Assembly: GCA_015351705.1 (NCBI GenBank)
Contig: JADIIM010000022.1
Location: forward strand, 1 to 32,780
Source of the DNA: Aeromicrobium sp.
Lineage (GTDB): Bacteria; Actinomycetota; Coriobacteriia; Anaerosomatales; Anaerosomataceae
Direction: 5' to 3'
Length of the DNA: 32,780 bases
Shown here: piece by piece, positions 22,634-31,363 of the stretch
Layout: every line of letters starts with the position of its first letter
How positions within the stretch are numbered: position 1 is the stretch's first letter
Position numbers and translations under genes: made by a program
The notes under the pieces: model-generated
The model's database searches: none
What the model was told of the DNA's origin: nothing
Seen by the model: only the letters and a program-made list of their open reading frames with translations

Positions 22634-23080
22634 GTGCTGATCGGCGTCATCTCGGATACTCACGGCACGCTCCCGCCCTCGGTCGCGGCCGCCTTCAGGG
22701 GCGTCGACCGCATCCTCCACGCCGGGGACGTAGGTTCCGAGACCGTGCTCGACGAACTTGCCGCGATCGCGCCGGTGGTGGCGGTCAGCGGCAACACCGA
22801 TGTCGGTCCTCTCGACTGGCGTCTGCCCGGTGCGGCCACCATCGCCTGCTGTGGCCTGCGCGTACACATGACTCATCGGCCACAGGACGTCCCGAAGGGC
22901 CTGGATGCGGACGTGGTCGTCACCGGTCACACACACCGCGCGCTCGTCGCTCACCGCGACGGGGTGCTGCACGTCAACCCAGGCCCGGCCGGTGCCGCAG
23001 CCCGCGATGGGCGTGGTCCGACCGTCGCCCTGCTCGATTGTGCCGCTCGCCCGGTGACCGCTCGCATCGTGGAGCTGTAG
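22634..23080 (+). CDS. YfcE/MJ0936-like metallophosphoesterase
   Basis: The 148-residue protein has the full calcineurin-like metal set: D and H in ISDTHG (residues 6-11), GDV near 32, GNTD near 54, and GHTHRALV followed by HVNPGP in the last third. This is the short YfcE-type phosphodiesterase that splits artificial phosphodiesters in vitro; the natural substrate is unknown. It starts with GTG 4 bases after the LytTR stop and is probably co-transcribed. A 228-bp spacer follows (23081-23308), holding only a weak 5-bp hairpin at 23089-23104 and no gene. Confidence 0.88.
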   Translation: MLIGVISDTHGTLPPSVAAAFRGVDRILHAGDVGSETVLDELAAIAPVVAVSGNTDVGPLDWRLPGAATIACCGLRVHMTHRPQDVPKGLDADVVVTGHTHRALVAHRDGVLHVNPGPAGAAARDGRGPTVALLDCAARPVTARIVEL

Positions 23081-23308
23081 TCACCCTTCACCCGCAGCAG
23101 GGTGGCGGTGAGCGGTGCGCTTCGAGGCATGAACGGCGGCTGCTACGCCCGGTGGTCTGTTCGCCTGCCACTCACCGCCGATACGCACCCCTCCGCCGAC
23201 ATGCCGCCACCACACGCGGCGACTTCATCGCGCCCGCTCCGATCCGGTCGTAGCCTGTGTCTGCGGGCGCATATCGGCCGCCCGAACGGTACTGGGGAGG
23301 TGTCACGC

Positions 23309-23803
23309 ATGAAGGTCTGCATCAAGGGCGCCGCCGAGGACATCAAACTCGGTGACATCGATGAGGTGTGCCATGAGATCGACCGCATCCTTCTGCCCAC
23401 CGATGGCTCGGAGCCGTCGGTGGCAGCCACGGAGTACGCGGTGATCATGGCGCGCACGTTCGGGGCACGGGTCAAGGCGATCTATGTGGATACCGGCCTT
23501 GAATCGCTCGAGTACCCCGAGGAGATCATGTCCGAGGAGGTCTACGAGGGTGTCCATCAGTCGGTCAAGGGCCTCGTCATCGCCAAGACGCTGTGCGATC
23601 GAAACGGCGTCGACTGCGAGGTCGAGATCGTCCAGGGCGGTGTCGCCAAGCGGATCCTGGCGACCGCCGAGGAGTGGAAGGCCGACATGATCGTCCTCGG
23701 CGACACGGGTCGTACGGGCATCAAGCGGATCGCACTCGGCAGTGTGGCCGAGACCGTGGTCAAGGGCGCTCCCATCCCCGTGATGGTCGTCAAGGCGGAG
23801 TAG
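23309..23803 (+). CDS. Universal stress protein (UspA family)
   Basis: The 164-residue protein has an extra N-terminal stretch of about 27 residues (MKVCIKGAAEDIKLGD) before the Usp fold starts at RILLPTDGSEPSVAATEYA. The ATP-binding signature is present near the end: IVLGDTGRTGIKRIALGSVAETVV, with the G-x2-G-x9-G-S pattern. It should therefore bind ATP. Such proteins next to symporters often regulate transport or energy stress, here only by inference. The ATG at 23309 is preceded by GGGGAGGTG. Upstream in-frame sequence lacks any family match. It lies 44 bp before the symporter small subunit, with a small hairpin between. Confidence 0.88.
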   Translation: MKVCIKGAAEDIKLGDIDEVCHEIDRILLPTDGSEPSVAATEYAVIMARTFGARVKAIYVDTGLESLEYPEEIMSEEVYEGVHQSVKGLVIAKTLCDRNGVDCEVEIVQGGVAKRILATAEEWKADMIVLGDTGRTGIKRIALGSVAETVVKGAPIPVMVVKAE

Positions 23804-23806
23804 GCT

Positions 23807-23821
23807 GCCGACGCTGTCGGC
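23807..23821 (+). terminator. Small hairpin between usp and symporter genes
   Basis: GCCGAC pairs perfectly with GTCGGC around a 3-base loop, then comes TTCATCGTTT. With a 6-bp stem it is likely a weak or partial terminator, allowing some read-through into the symporter genes. Confidence 0.38.
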
Positions 23822-23847
23822 TTCATCGTTTGGAGGAGGTGCGCAAC

Positions 23848-24210
23848 ATGGGAGAGACGAGTGCACGGGCGACCCACGTCCAGCACGGCAGCCACATCGA
23901 CACGATCGAGAGTGTCGATGCCGTCTTCCGCGAGCAACGCAAGCTGAGCTTCGCGTACGGCGCCGTGTTCTTCGTGGTCACACTTGCGATCCCCGCCATG
24001 TCCGTGTGGTGGAAGAGTTGGTACGCCGTTCCCATCTGGGGCGGTTTCACGGCCAACTACCTGTTCGTATCGCTGCTCTACTACCTGTTCCTGTGGGGCC
24101 TGAGTTGGACGTACATCAAGAAGGCCGACGCCCTCGACGAGCGTCTCTCGCACATGGCTGACGAGATTGCCGCGGCCACACTCGCGGCGGCCGAGGGCGG
24201 TGAGTCGTGA
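23848..24210 (+). CDS. Sodium:solute symporter small subunit (DUF4212)
   Basis: The 120-residue membrane protein has two helices (about 38-58 and 70-93), with FAYGAVFFVVTLAIPAMSVWWKSW and FTANYLFVSLLYYLFLWGLSWTYIKKAD, the pattern of the DUF4212 partner of VC_2705-type symporters. Its role is thought to be assembly or activity of the large subunit. TGGAGGAGG before the ATG is a near-perfect ribosome-binding site, while an upstream in-frame extension runs into the usp gene and is rejected. It overlaps the large-subunit gene by 1 base. Confidence 0.87.
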   Translation: MGETSARATHVQHGSHIDTIESVDAVFREQRKLSFAYGAVFFVVTLAIPAMSVWWKSWYAVPIWGGFTANYLFVSLLYYLFLWGLSWTYIKKADALDERLSHMADEIAAATLAAAEGGES

Positions 24211-26051
24211 TGGGTAACCTCAACATCATCGCCATCGTGATGGTCATCGGCCTGACGGTCTTCACCGTCGGTCTGGCCATCTTCGTACGCCGCTTCACCC
24301 GCACCACCGCCGACTTCTACCTTGCGGGACGCAAGGTCGGCACCATCGCGAACGCCTCGGCGATCTCCGGTGATTACCTGTCGGCGGCGTCCTTCCTCGG
24401 CGTTGCGGCGGCGGTCTACGCCTCGGGTCTGGACGGCGTGTGGTATGCGGCGGGCTTTGCCGGCGGGTTCATCGTCGTCGTGTTGTTCATCGCCTCGGCG
24501 CTCAGGCGCTTCGGTGAGTACACCGTGGCCGACTTCGCTTTCGGCCGCTTCGGCTCCAGCCGCATCCGGTTGTTCACGGTGGTCATGGTGCTCCTGACGA
24601 GCCTCTTCTACATGGCGCCGCAGATGTATGGTGCGGGCACCACGTGGACCGTTCTCGTCGGCGCCGGCATGTTCGGGCTGTCGCCGTACCAGACGGGCGT
24701 CGTCATCGTCGGCCTCATCATCATGTTCTACGTCATGGTGGGCGGCATGAAGGGCACCACGCTCAACCAGATCTTCCAGTTCTGGTGGCTGTGGACCGCG
24801 ATGTTCCTCGTCGTCGTGTTCGCTTTCACCGCGGGCAAATTCAACTACGCCAAGGGCCTCGAGGAGGTCACCGCCGAGAACCACCGCGACGTGAAGACGG
24901 TCACGGTGGCCGAGCTGACGGCCGACGATGCGGCACTGCTCGCCTCGGTCGAGACCGCGATGAGCGAGAAGGGCTTCGCCGAGGTCCAGGCCGTCGTCGA
25001 CGCGGGCGATCCCGATGCCACCGTCGGCGTTCTCATTCCGGCCAAGAACAAGCTCCACACGCTGCGTGACATGTTCTTCAACGAGCCCGGACACCGCTAC
25101 AACGCGTTCGACCAGTTCTCGATGGTTCTCGCGCTCGTGCTGGGCACCGCCGGTCTCCCGCACATCTTGAACCGGTACTACACGAACCCCTCGGGCTCGG
25201 CGGCGCGGCGCTCGACGTTCTGGGTGCTCGTCTTCATCGGGACGTTCTACATCCTCGCCCCGATCGCGGGACTCGCCGGCAAGCTCATCATCGACGACGC
25301 ATGGCGGGCCGGGCTCGCGCCGGCCAACGCGGCGTACGTCGACGGGCTGCTGCTCAAGTCCGACGCCATCATGCCCACGCTTGCGCAGATCCTCGGCGGG
25401 GAGTGGCTGATGGGCGCGGTCGCTGCCGGAGCGTTCGCGGCGATGTTCTCCACCACCGGAGGTCTGCTCATCGCTTCGGCGTCGGCCATCGGGCATGACG
25501 TGTACGAGAAGTACATCAACCCCGACGCTCCCGAGGCTCGCAAGGTGCTCGTGGGTAAGATCTCCGTGCTCTTCTTCGCGGTGGTCGCACTCGGGATCGG
25601 TCTCGGGATCCCGGCGGTCGGGCTGGACAAGGCCTACCCTGCGCTTATCGCGATGATGGTGACGTGGGCGTTCGCCGTCGGCGCTGGAGCGTTCGTGCCG
25701 ATGCTGCTCACGGGCATCTGGTGGAAGAAGACCACCGAGCGTGGTGCGCTGGCAGGCATGCTCGTCGGCGGACTCGGCTCGTTCTTCTTCATCATCATGA
25801 ACATCCTGAAGCAGCTCGGCCACCTGCCCAGCGAAGGTGTGCTCGCCTTTGTCGGAAGCCTGACCTTCCCGACGCTCTTCACGTTCCCCGCTGCCCTGCT
25901 CACCATCATCATCGTGAGCAAGATCGACGGGCAGCTGCCCAAGAACGTGGACGAGATCTGGATGCGCATCCACGGTACCGCGAGCGAGCGACACGAGAAG
26001 GAGCTCGGGCTGGACAAGGTGAGCACGATGTTCGGCAACAGCAAGCACTGA
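24210..26051 (+). CDS. Sodium:solute symporter, acetate (ActP)-like, VC_2705 type
   Basis: The 613-residue protein is a multi-helix permease of the sodium:solute symporter family. It has an N-terminal helix, FYLAGRKVGTIANASAISGDYLSAASFLG (unwound helix 1 region with Ser/Asp), and AAGAFAAMFSTTGGLLIASASAIGHDVY late in the protein, which matches the second sodium-site helix. A soluble insert of about 90 residues (about 215-300) is typical of the VC_2705 subgroup. Acetate or another short carboxylate is the likely substrate by family. ATG 24210 overlaps the small-subunit stop; GTG 24207 is one codon earlier. A 13-bp hairpin follows the stop. Confidence 0.9.
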   Translation: MGNLNIIAIVMVIGLTVFTVGLAIFVRRFTRTTADFYLAGRKVGTIANASAISGDYLSAASFLGVAAAVYASGLDGVWYAAGFAGGFIVVVLFIASALRRFGEYTVADFAFGRFGSSRIRLFTVVMVLLTSLFYMAPQMYGAGTTWTVLVGAGMFGLSPYQTGVVIVGLIIMFYVMVGGMKGTTLNQIFQFWWLWTAMFLVVVFAFTAGKFNYAKGLEEVTAENHRDVKTVTVAELTADDAALLASVETAMSEKGFAEVQAVVDAGDPDATVGVLIPAKNKLHTLRDMFFNEPGHRYNAFDQFSMVLALVLGTAGLPHILNRYYTNPSGSAARRSTFWVLVFIGTFYILAPIAGLAGKLIIDDAWRAGLAPANAAYVDGLLLKSDAIMPTLAQILGGEWLMGAVAAGAFAAMFSTTGGLLIASASAIGHDVYEKYINPDAPEARKVLVGKISVLFFAVVALGIGLGIPAVGLDKAYPALIAMMVTWAFAVGAGAFVPMLLTGIWWKKTTERGALAGMLVGGLGSFFFIIMNILKQLGHLPSEGVLAFVGSLTFPTLFTFPAALLTIIIVSKIDGQLPKNVDEIWMRIHGTASERHEKELGLDKVSTMFGNSKH

Positions 26052-26099
26052 GTTCCGGGTTTCGGTGTCCCACCCCCAGGGGACTCCGGAGCGCACAGG

Positions 26100-26129
26100 C
26101 GCCGGCCCCGCCATCAGGCGGGGCCGGCG
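26100..26129. terminator. Bidirectional hairpin between symporter and pgi genes
   Basis: A perfect 13-bp GC-rich stem with the loop ATCA lies between two convergent genes, 48 bp after the symporter stop and 33 bp after the pgi stop on the other strand. It can end transcription from both sides. There is no clear T-run. Confidence 0.75.
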
Positions 26130-26162
26130 TCGGCTGTCTTGGTGGCTCGCTGACGCGGCGCC

Positions 26163-27824
26163 TCAGGGCTCCTCGCTGCACGCCGCGACAAGATCGGCCG
26201 CAAGTGCGGTCACCTCGGCGGGGTCCGACGATGGCAGATCGAGCCGGAGCACCCTGCGGGAATGCCGGCCGAGCGTGACGAGATCGCCCTCGGCCTGAGC
26301 GCGATGCAGCGCGCCGAGGGTGAACCGCTGCCCGGGGATCTCCAGGTCCACTCGGTCGCGCGCCGTCACCAGGATGAACACGCCGGTGTTCGGTCCGCCC
26401 TTGTGGAGCTGCCCGGTGGAATGGAGGTACCTCGGGCCGAGCTCGAGCGTGACCGGTCGGCCGGTTGCCGTCGCCACCTGTGAGGCCGCGTCACGCAGGG
26501 GAGCGAGCACGCGCTCGTCTTCCGGGAGATACGCGAGCACGACGAGGTAGTCGGTCTCGGCCAGGGCAGCAAGCGTGTGGCGCACGGCGCTCGCCCGATC
26601 GGCCGGTGCGATGTCCGGTGCCGCAAGCCCGCCCGCGAAGGTCGTCCACGTCCCGCCCAGGTCCGCCTGCGCCTTCGGCACCTCGGCCGCCCCGCCGTCC
26701 AGGATACCGTTCGTGGCCTGCTTGGCCTCGGTGACCGACGGCTCGTCGAACGGATTGACGCCGAGGAGCGGGCCGGCGAGCGCGATCGCATGCTCCCATC
26801 GGACGAACTCCGCTGCGATGTCGTAAACGTCGGTCACCGTGAGCTCGATCACGGGGTGGGCGAGCGCCGTGTCGCGCGACCAGCCGGCACTGCCCTCGTC
26901 TGCCGTGAACCGGGTCACCACGATCGCGCGGTCGGCGCCGAGTGCTGCGGTGCCGGGCAGCCCGTACTCGATCACCGGCACCACGCCACGCCCGTCCTTG
27001 CCCAGCGACTCGGCCACCAGCTGTTCGATCCACAGCCCGAGCGGTTCGAGCGGCGCGGAGAACACGAGTGTGAGCTTGTCGCGGCCGGCTTCCCACGCAT
27101 CGGCGATCCAGGCCGCGAGCAGCGCGCCCGGATTCTCCGGCGCGGGAGCGGTGCAGGCGTCTTCCATCGCCTGGGCGCGCCCGATGAGCGACGGCAGGTG
27201 CACGCCGATCATCGCCGAGGGCGCGAGCCCGAACATGGAGAGCGCCGAGTAGCGTCCGCCGACGGTCACCGGTGCCGAGAGCGTCGTGCGCATGAGGTCG
27301 CGCTGGCGCAGCTTCTCAAGCGGCGTCCCCTGGTCGGTGATGACGGCGCAACGGCGGCCGGCCTCGGCGCGCGTCATGCCCGCCGCCTCAAGCCACGCGC
27401 GCACGATCGCGTACAGCGAAAGCGGCTCGATGGTCGTTCCGGACTTGCTCGCCACCAGCACGAAGCTGGCGGCCGGGTTCAGTCCGGCCAGTGTGTCGCG
27501 CACCTGTATCGGCGAGGTGGTGTCGAGCACGTGGAGTCGTGGACGGTCCTCGGCGCCACCGATGATGCGGCTGATCACCAGCGGCGCCAGTGACGACCCG
27601 CCCATGCCGAGCAGCAGGACGTCGGTGACGCCCTCGGCGGCGATGGCGGCCGACAGGTTGTCGAGGAGCGGGAGCCGACCGGGGGCCTTGGCCGCGAGAT
27701 CGGTCCAGCCCAGGCGCTGTACGATCGGGATGCGTGCGTCGAGCCCCTCGGCGAACAGGCTCGGGTCTCGCTCACGGAGCCGCCTGACGGCATCGGTCTC
27801 GACGATCCTGTCCAGTGCCGTCAT
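26163..27824 (-). CDS. pgi: Glucose-6-phosphate isomerase
   Basis: The 553-residue enzyme interconverts glucose 6-phosphate and fructose 6-phosphate. Two SIS domains are seen: the first with LLLGMGGSSLAPLVIS and VLVASKSGTTIEPLSLYAIV (sugar-phosphate loop), then GGRYSALSMFGLAPSAMIG; the second with NPFDEPSVTEAKQATNGIL and LGPRYLHSTGQLHKGGPNTGVF. These segments resemble the isomerase half of bifunctional transaldolase/PGI proteins, but no transaldolase half is present here. Start ATG 27824 is fixed by TAGGAGG, which overlaps the stop of the upstream transporter gene. It is the last gene of the minus-strand hyp group. Confidence 0.9.
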   Translation of the reverse strand: MTALDRIVETDAVRRLRERDPSLFAEGLDARIPIVQRLGWTDLAAKAPGRLPLLDNLSAAIAAEGVTDVLLLGMGGSSLAPLVISRIIGGAEDRPRLHVLDTTSPIQVRDTLAGLNPAASFVLVASKSGTTIEPLSLYAIVRAWLEAAGMTRAEAGRRCAVITDQGTPLEKLRQRDLMRTTLSAPVTVGGRYSALSMFGLAPSAMIGVHLPSLIGRAQAMEDACTAPAPENPGALLAAWIADAWEAGRDKLTLVFSAPLEPLGLWIEQLVAESLGKDGRGVVPVIEYGLPGTAALGADRAIVVTRFTADEGSAGWSRDTALAHPVIELTVTDVYDIAAEFVRWEHAIALAGPLLGVNPFDEPSVTEAKQATNGILDGGAAEVPKAQADLGGTWTTFAGGLAAPDIAPADRASAVRHTLAALAETDYLVVLAYLPEDERVLAPLRDAASQVATATGRPVTLELGPRYLHSTGQLHKGGPNTGVFILVTARDRVDLEIPGQRFTLGALHRAQAEGDLVTLGRHSRRVLRLDLPSSDPAEVTALAADLVAACSEEP

Positions 27825-27834
27825 GTCGGACCTC

Positions 27835-28767
27835 CTAGACGTGGTCGACCTCGAGCGTCGGCCCCGGGGCTTCCATACCCGGTACCGGCTCCATTCTAGC
27901 GACCAGCGCGCCAGCGGCCACCACGAGCGCCCCACCGACCACGGTGAGCACCGTCAGCGGCTCGGCGAGGAAGATCGCCGCGAAGAAGACCGCGCTCACC
28001 GGCTCGGCGTACGTGAGCACTGCGGCGTGGTCGGCGCGGACCACGCGCAGCGCCGAGAGGAACAGGAATCCGGTGAACGCCGTGTGTACGATACCGAGCG
28101 CCGCGAGCGCCCCCCACTCGATGGCGGTGGCCGGGCCGGGCACCACGAGGACGACCGGCAGCAGGATGAGCGCAGCGGCGAGGTCCTCGCCGAGCATGTA
28201 GACGGTGGCCGGGATGCCCTGGAGGAGGCGCTTGGCGTTGAGCACGAGGATCGCGTACGTGAACGCCGAGGCGAAGGCCAGTCCCGCGCCGAGCAGGTGC
28301 GTGCCTCCGGAGAGCTGGAGTTCGCGCGGGCCCACGATCACGGCCGTGCCGGCAAGCGCAAGGGCCAGCGGGACGAGCACCCGACGATCGAACGGGTCGC
28401 GCGTCACGACCGGGGCGAGCGCGGTCACGAAGATGGGGCCGCAGTAGGCGAGCAGGACCGCGACGGCCACATCGGTCAGCTGCAGCGCGGCGAAGAACAG
28501 CACCCAGTTCAAGGCGAGCATCCCGCCCATCCCGGCGAGCGCGAGCTTCTTGCGGCCGGGGAGGCGGACGAGCTCTCCCAGGCGTCCGCGCGCGAGCAGG
28601 TATATCGCGATCGTGAGGCCCGCGAACGTGACCCGCCAGAACACGATCACGAACGGACTCGTTCCCACCTGCCGTGAGAAGAGGGCGATGGAGCCCCAGA
28701 TGATGCCCGCTACGGCGATGCGGGCCAGGCCGCCGCCGTACGACGATGTGGCGAGTGGATGGCGCAT
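27835..28767 (-). CDS. EamA/DMT-family transporter
   Basis: The 310-residue protein has ten predicted helices arranged as two EamA repeats of about 140 residues. Repeat one includes IIWGSIALFSRQVGTSPFVIVFWRVTFAGL and ALNWVLFFAALQLTDVAVAVLLAYCGPIFV; repeat two includes AFTGFLFLSALRVVRADHAAVLTYAEPVSAVFFA. The cargo is unknown; relatives export amino acids or metabolites. ATG 28767 is chosen because it lies 7 bases after the hypE stop; an upstream in-frame start at 28806 would overlap hypE. Its place within the hyp operon is probably only transcriptional. Confidence 0.84.
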   Translation of the reverse strand: MRHPLATSSYGGGLARIAVAGIIWGSIALFSRQVGTSPFVIVFWRVTFAGLTIAIYLLARGRLGELVRLPGRKKLALAGMGGMLALNWVLFFAALQLTDVAVAVLLAYCGPIFVTALAPVVTRDPFDRRVLVPLALALAGTAVIVGPRELQLSGGTHLLGAGLAFASAFTYAILVLNAKRLLQGIPATVYMLGEDLAAALILLPVVLVVPGPATAIEWGALAALGIVHTAFTGFLFLSALRVVRADHAAVLTYAEPVSAVFFAAIFLAEPLTVLTVVGGALVVAAGALVARMEPVPGMEAPGPTLEVDHV

Positions 28768-28774
28768 CGCCGCG

Positions 28775-29785
28775 TCAGCAGATCCTCGGCAGTTGCTCTC
28801 CCACAAGCATGTCCATGATGCGGGTGGCGCCGAAAGCCGTCTTCACATACACCTTGCCCGCAGGTGCAGCGGCCACCTCGCCGATGATCGCGGCGTCGGC
28901 GCCGTAGGGTGCCGAGCGCATCGCCGAGAGCGCCGCCTCGGCCTGGTCGGCGGGGACGACGGCGACCATCTTGCCCTCGTTGGCGACCTGGAAGACGTCA
29001 TAACCGAGCATCTCGGACGCGCCGCGGACCTGCTCGCGCACCGGCACGTCGGTCTCGTTGACGGTGATCGACACACCCGAGGCGTCGGCGAGCTCATTGA
29101 GCGTGCTGGCCAGACCGCCCCGCGTGGGGTCGCGGAAGCAGCGCACGTCGTGGGCGGCGTCGAGCACCGCGGCGACGAGGTGGTTGAGCGGTGCGGCGTC
29201 GGTCTGGATGCTCGTTGAGAACTCGAGGCCCTCGCGGGTAGAGACGACCGCGATGCCGTGATCGCCGAGCGTGCCCGAGAGCACCACGACGTCGCCGGGC
29301 CTGCAGTGCGAGCCGGAGAGGTCCACGCCGTCGGAGAGTACGCCCACGCCGGCCGTGTTGATGTACACGCCGTCGCCGTGACCGCGCTCGACCACCTTGG
29401 TGTCGCCGGTGACGATGCGGACGCCCGCCTCGGCGGCGGCATCGTGCATCGACACGAGGATGCGCTTGAGGTCGTCGACCGGCATGCCCTCTTCGAGTAC
29501 GAAGCCCACCGAGAGATAGAGCGGCCGGGCGCCTGAGGTCGCGACGTCGTTCACCGTGCCGCACACGGCGAGGCGACCGATGTCGCCGCCCGGGAAGAAC
29601 AGCGGCGAGACCGTGTAGGTGTCGGTCGAGAAGGCCAGCCGCGAACCGGGGAAGTCGAGCGCCGCGGCGTCGTCCATCCGGAGCAGCACCTCGTCACCGA
29701 AGCCGGCCACGAAGACCTCCTCGATGAGCTCCTTCATCATGGTGCCGCCGCTGCCGTGGGCGAGCAGGATGCGGTCTGAGCGCAT
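28775..29785 (-). CDS. hypE: Hydrogenase maturation protein HypE
   Basis: The 336-residue protein uses ATP to turn a carbamoyl group on its C-terminal cysteine into cyanide, the ligand of the NiFe site. It ends in PRIC, with C336 at the same place and length as in E. coli HypE. The N-terminal part has LLAHGSGGTMMKELI and DDAAAL, and the central part GDTKVVERGHGDGVYINTAGVG, as in PurM/SelD-like ATPases. AGGAGTAGAGG lies before the start. It follows hypD by 6 bases. The NiFe hydrogenase itself is not in the window. Confidence 0.96.
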   Translation of the reverse strand: MRSDRILLAHGSGGTMMKELIEEVFVAGFGDEVLLRMDDAAALDFPGSRLAFSTDTYTVSPLFFPGGDIGRLAVCGTVNDVATSGARPLYLSVGFVLEEGMPVDDLKRILVSMHDAAAEAGVRIVTGDTKVVERGHGDGVYINTAGVGVLSDGVDLSGSHCRPGDVVVLSGTLGDHGIAVVSTREGLEFSTSIQTDAAPLNHLVAAVLDAAHDVRCFRDPTRGGLASTLNELADASGVSITVNETDVPVREQVRGASEMLGYDVFQVANEGKMVAVVPADQAEAALSAMRSAPYGADAAIIGEVAAAPAGKVYVKTAFGATRIMDMLVGEQLPRIC

Positions 29786-29791
29786 GCGCCT

Positions 29792-30889
29792 CTACTCCTT
29801 GCCGTAGTCGGTGTAGCGATAGTACGCCGCGCAGCTGCCCTCGCTCGAGACCATGCACGGACCGACGGGGTGCTCCGGGGTGCAGCCCCTGCCGAACAGT
29901 CTGCACTCGAACGGGAGGACCACGCCTCGAAGCACGTCGCCACACTGGCAGCCCGTGATCTCACGTGGCTCGGGTGGTGTCACCGGAATGCGCACGCGGG
30001 CGTCGAAGTCAGCGAACTCGGGCCGCAGCGCAAGCCCGGTCCCGGGGATGACGCCGATGCCCCGCCATTCCGAGTCGCACGGCTCGAACGCCCGCTCGAT
30101 GGCCGCGAGTGCGGCGGGGTTGCCCTCGGGGCTTACGCCACGCCCGTAGGCGATCTCCACCTCGGCGCGGCCCTCGGCGACCTGCGTGGCGAGCATCCAG
30201 ACGCCCTGGAGGACGTCGACCGGCTCGAAGCCGGTGATCACGCTCGGGACGCCGTACTCCTCGGCTAAGAAGCGGTACGGCTCCAGGCCGATGATGGTGG
30301 ACACGTGGCCGGGCAGGATGAAGCCGGTCACGCGGACCTCGGGGTCGTTCACGAGCGCGCGGAGCGCGTCGGGGACCGTCTTGTGGAGCGAGAGCGCGGA
30401 CCAGTTGGGCAGCCCGCGCCGGGCGGCCTCGGCGATGGTGAGTGCAACGGTGGGCGCGGTGGTCTCGAAGCCCACGCCGAGGAAGACGACGTGCCGGTCC
30501 GGTTCACGCTCGGCGACGGCGAGCGAGTCGAGCGGCGAGTAGACCACGCGGACGTCCCGGCCGTCGGCCTTCTCGGCGGAGAGTGACGAGTAGGAGCCGG
30601 GAACCTTCATCATGTCGCCGAAGGTGGCCAGCGTGACGCCCGGCTGGCGCGCCATCTCGATCGCGAGGTCGATGTCGGCGTTGGCAGTGACGCAGACCGG
30701 GCAGCCAGGGCCCGACAGCAGCGTGATCGTCTCGGGCATGAGGCCGCGCAGACCGTGCTTGGCGATCGCCATCGTGTGCGTGCCGCAGACCTCCATGAGC
30801 GTGCAGGGGGTGTGAGCGGTCTCGCGGATGGCGTCTACCAGGCCGCGCGCGATCTCCGGGTCGCGGAAGCCGTCGAGGAGTCCGCTCAC
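29792..30889 (-). CDS. hypD: Hydrogenase maturation protein HypD
   Basis: The 365-residue iron-sulfur protein forms the scaffold on which Fe(CN)2CO is built together with HypC. Key cysteines are visible: C35 in MEVCGTHTM, C63 and C66 in GPGCPVCVT, and the C-terminal 4Fe-4S set in ITGCQCGDVLRG, PFECRLFGRGC and GPCMVSSEGSCAAYYRY. VGFETTAPT is also conserved. The GTG start overlaps the hypC stop by 4 bases, so HypC and HypD are probably made in step. Confidence 0.97.
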   Translation of the reverse strand: MSGLLDGFRDPEIARGLVDAIRETAHTPCTLMEVCGTHTMAIAKHGLRGLMPETITLLSGPGCPVCVTANADIDLAIEMARQPGVTLATFGDMMKVPGSYSSLSAEKADGRDVRVVYSPLDSLAVAEREPDRHVVFLGVGFETTAPTVALTIAEAARRGLPNWSALSLHKTVPDALRALVNDPEVRVTGFILPGHVSTIIGLEPYRFLAEEYGVPSVITGFEPVDVLQGVWMLATQVAEGRAEVEIAYGRGVSPEGNPAALAAIERAFEPCDSEWRGIGVIPGTGLALRPEFADFDARVRIPVTPPEPREITGCQCGDVLRGVVLPFECRLFGRGCTPEHPVGPCMVSSEGSCAAYYRYTDYGKE

Positions 30890-31176
30890 GACGCGGGGGC
30901 CTCGGACGCGCCGGACCCCTCAGCCTCGGCGAGCTCGGCCTCGATGTCCTCGGCGGTCTTGATCCCCATGGAGCGCAGCATCTCGAGGGACTCGGCGGCG
31001 AACTCCTCGTCGATGATCTGGATCGCGAAGCCCGCGTGCACGAGCACGTGGTCGCCCTTCTTGGCCGCCGGTGCCATCATCGTGCAGATGTGACGCTTCA
31101 CGCCGAGGATGTCGACCTCGGCCATCTGGATCTCGTTGGGCTCACTGACAAGCTGCGCCGGGATGGCGAGACACAT
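30886..31176 (-). CDS. hypC: Hydrogenase maturation chaperone HypC
   Basis: The 96-residue protein begins MCLAIPAQ, the HypC signature with the functional Cys at position 2. It continues with AEVDILGVKRHICTMMAPAAKKGDHVLVHAGFAIQIIDEE, the OB-like fold of the family. The tail of about 20 residues after the fold is Glu/Ala-rich (EAELAEAEGSGASEAPAS) and longer than usual. AGGAGG precedes the ATG. HypC shuttles the iron ligand complex between HypD and the hydrogenase large subunit. It is the first gene of the minus-strand hypCDE group, now separated from hypF by the plus-strand toxin-antitoxin remnant. Confidence 0.96.
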   Translation of the reverse strand: MCLAIPAQLVSEPNEIQMAEVDILGVKRHICTMMAPAAKKGDHVLVHAGFAIQIIDEEFAAESLEMLRSMGIKTAEDIEAELAEAEGSGASEAPAS

Positions 31177-31210
31177 AGAAGACCTCCTGGTGTACGGTCA
31201 GACGTCCCCT

Positions 31211-31216
31211 ACTATA
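31211..31216 (-). promoter_or_regulatory. -10 box, possible hypC promoter
   Basis: On the minus strand TATAGT lies 35 bases before the hypC start. No good -35 is seen. It could supply the hypCDE genes independently of hypF, which would be needed if the inserted toxin-antitoxin cassette blocks read-through. Confidence 0.4.
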
Positions 31217-31324
31217 GCCGTGACGCACGCGCGCGGGTAGGTCGGGGGCGCGCCGTCCGGCAACAATCCGCAGCGCGGTGCCGTCGCGGGTGGTCGGCTC
31301 ACCGCGGGGGAGCGTGACAACGAG

Positions 31325-31344
31325 TGTGTTGTTGATACAACACA
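31325..31344. promoter_or_regulatory. Inverted-repeat operator of the HTH-MNT gene
   Basis: TGTGTTGT and ACAACACA form 8-base arms around the spacer TGAT. The repeat covers the -35 element of the promoter next to it, the place expected for an autorepressor site of the HTH protein encoded just downstream. Confidence 0.68.
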
Positions 31345-31357
31345 AGAGATGTAGTAT
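31329..31357 (+). promoter_or_regulatory. Promoter of the HTH-MNT gene, probably leaderless
   Basis: TTGTTG (31329-31334) and TAGTAT (31352-31357) are spaced by 17 bases. The expected transcription start, about 7 bases on, is the A of the ATG at 31364, and no ribosome-binding sequence is present, so the message is probably leaderless. Confidence 0.62.
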
Positions 31358-31363
31358 CGGCAC

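Noticed and set aside
23081-23308. Extension of the universal stress protein upstream to GTG 23102
   Set aside because: The extra 69 codons have no family match, and a clear GGGGAGGTG precedes the ATG at 23309.
24081-26114. A 677-codon open frame on the minus strand
   Set aside because: Antisense of the symporter genes; Asp/Glu/His/Arg-rich translation typical of reverse reading of GC-rich codons.
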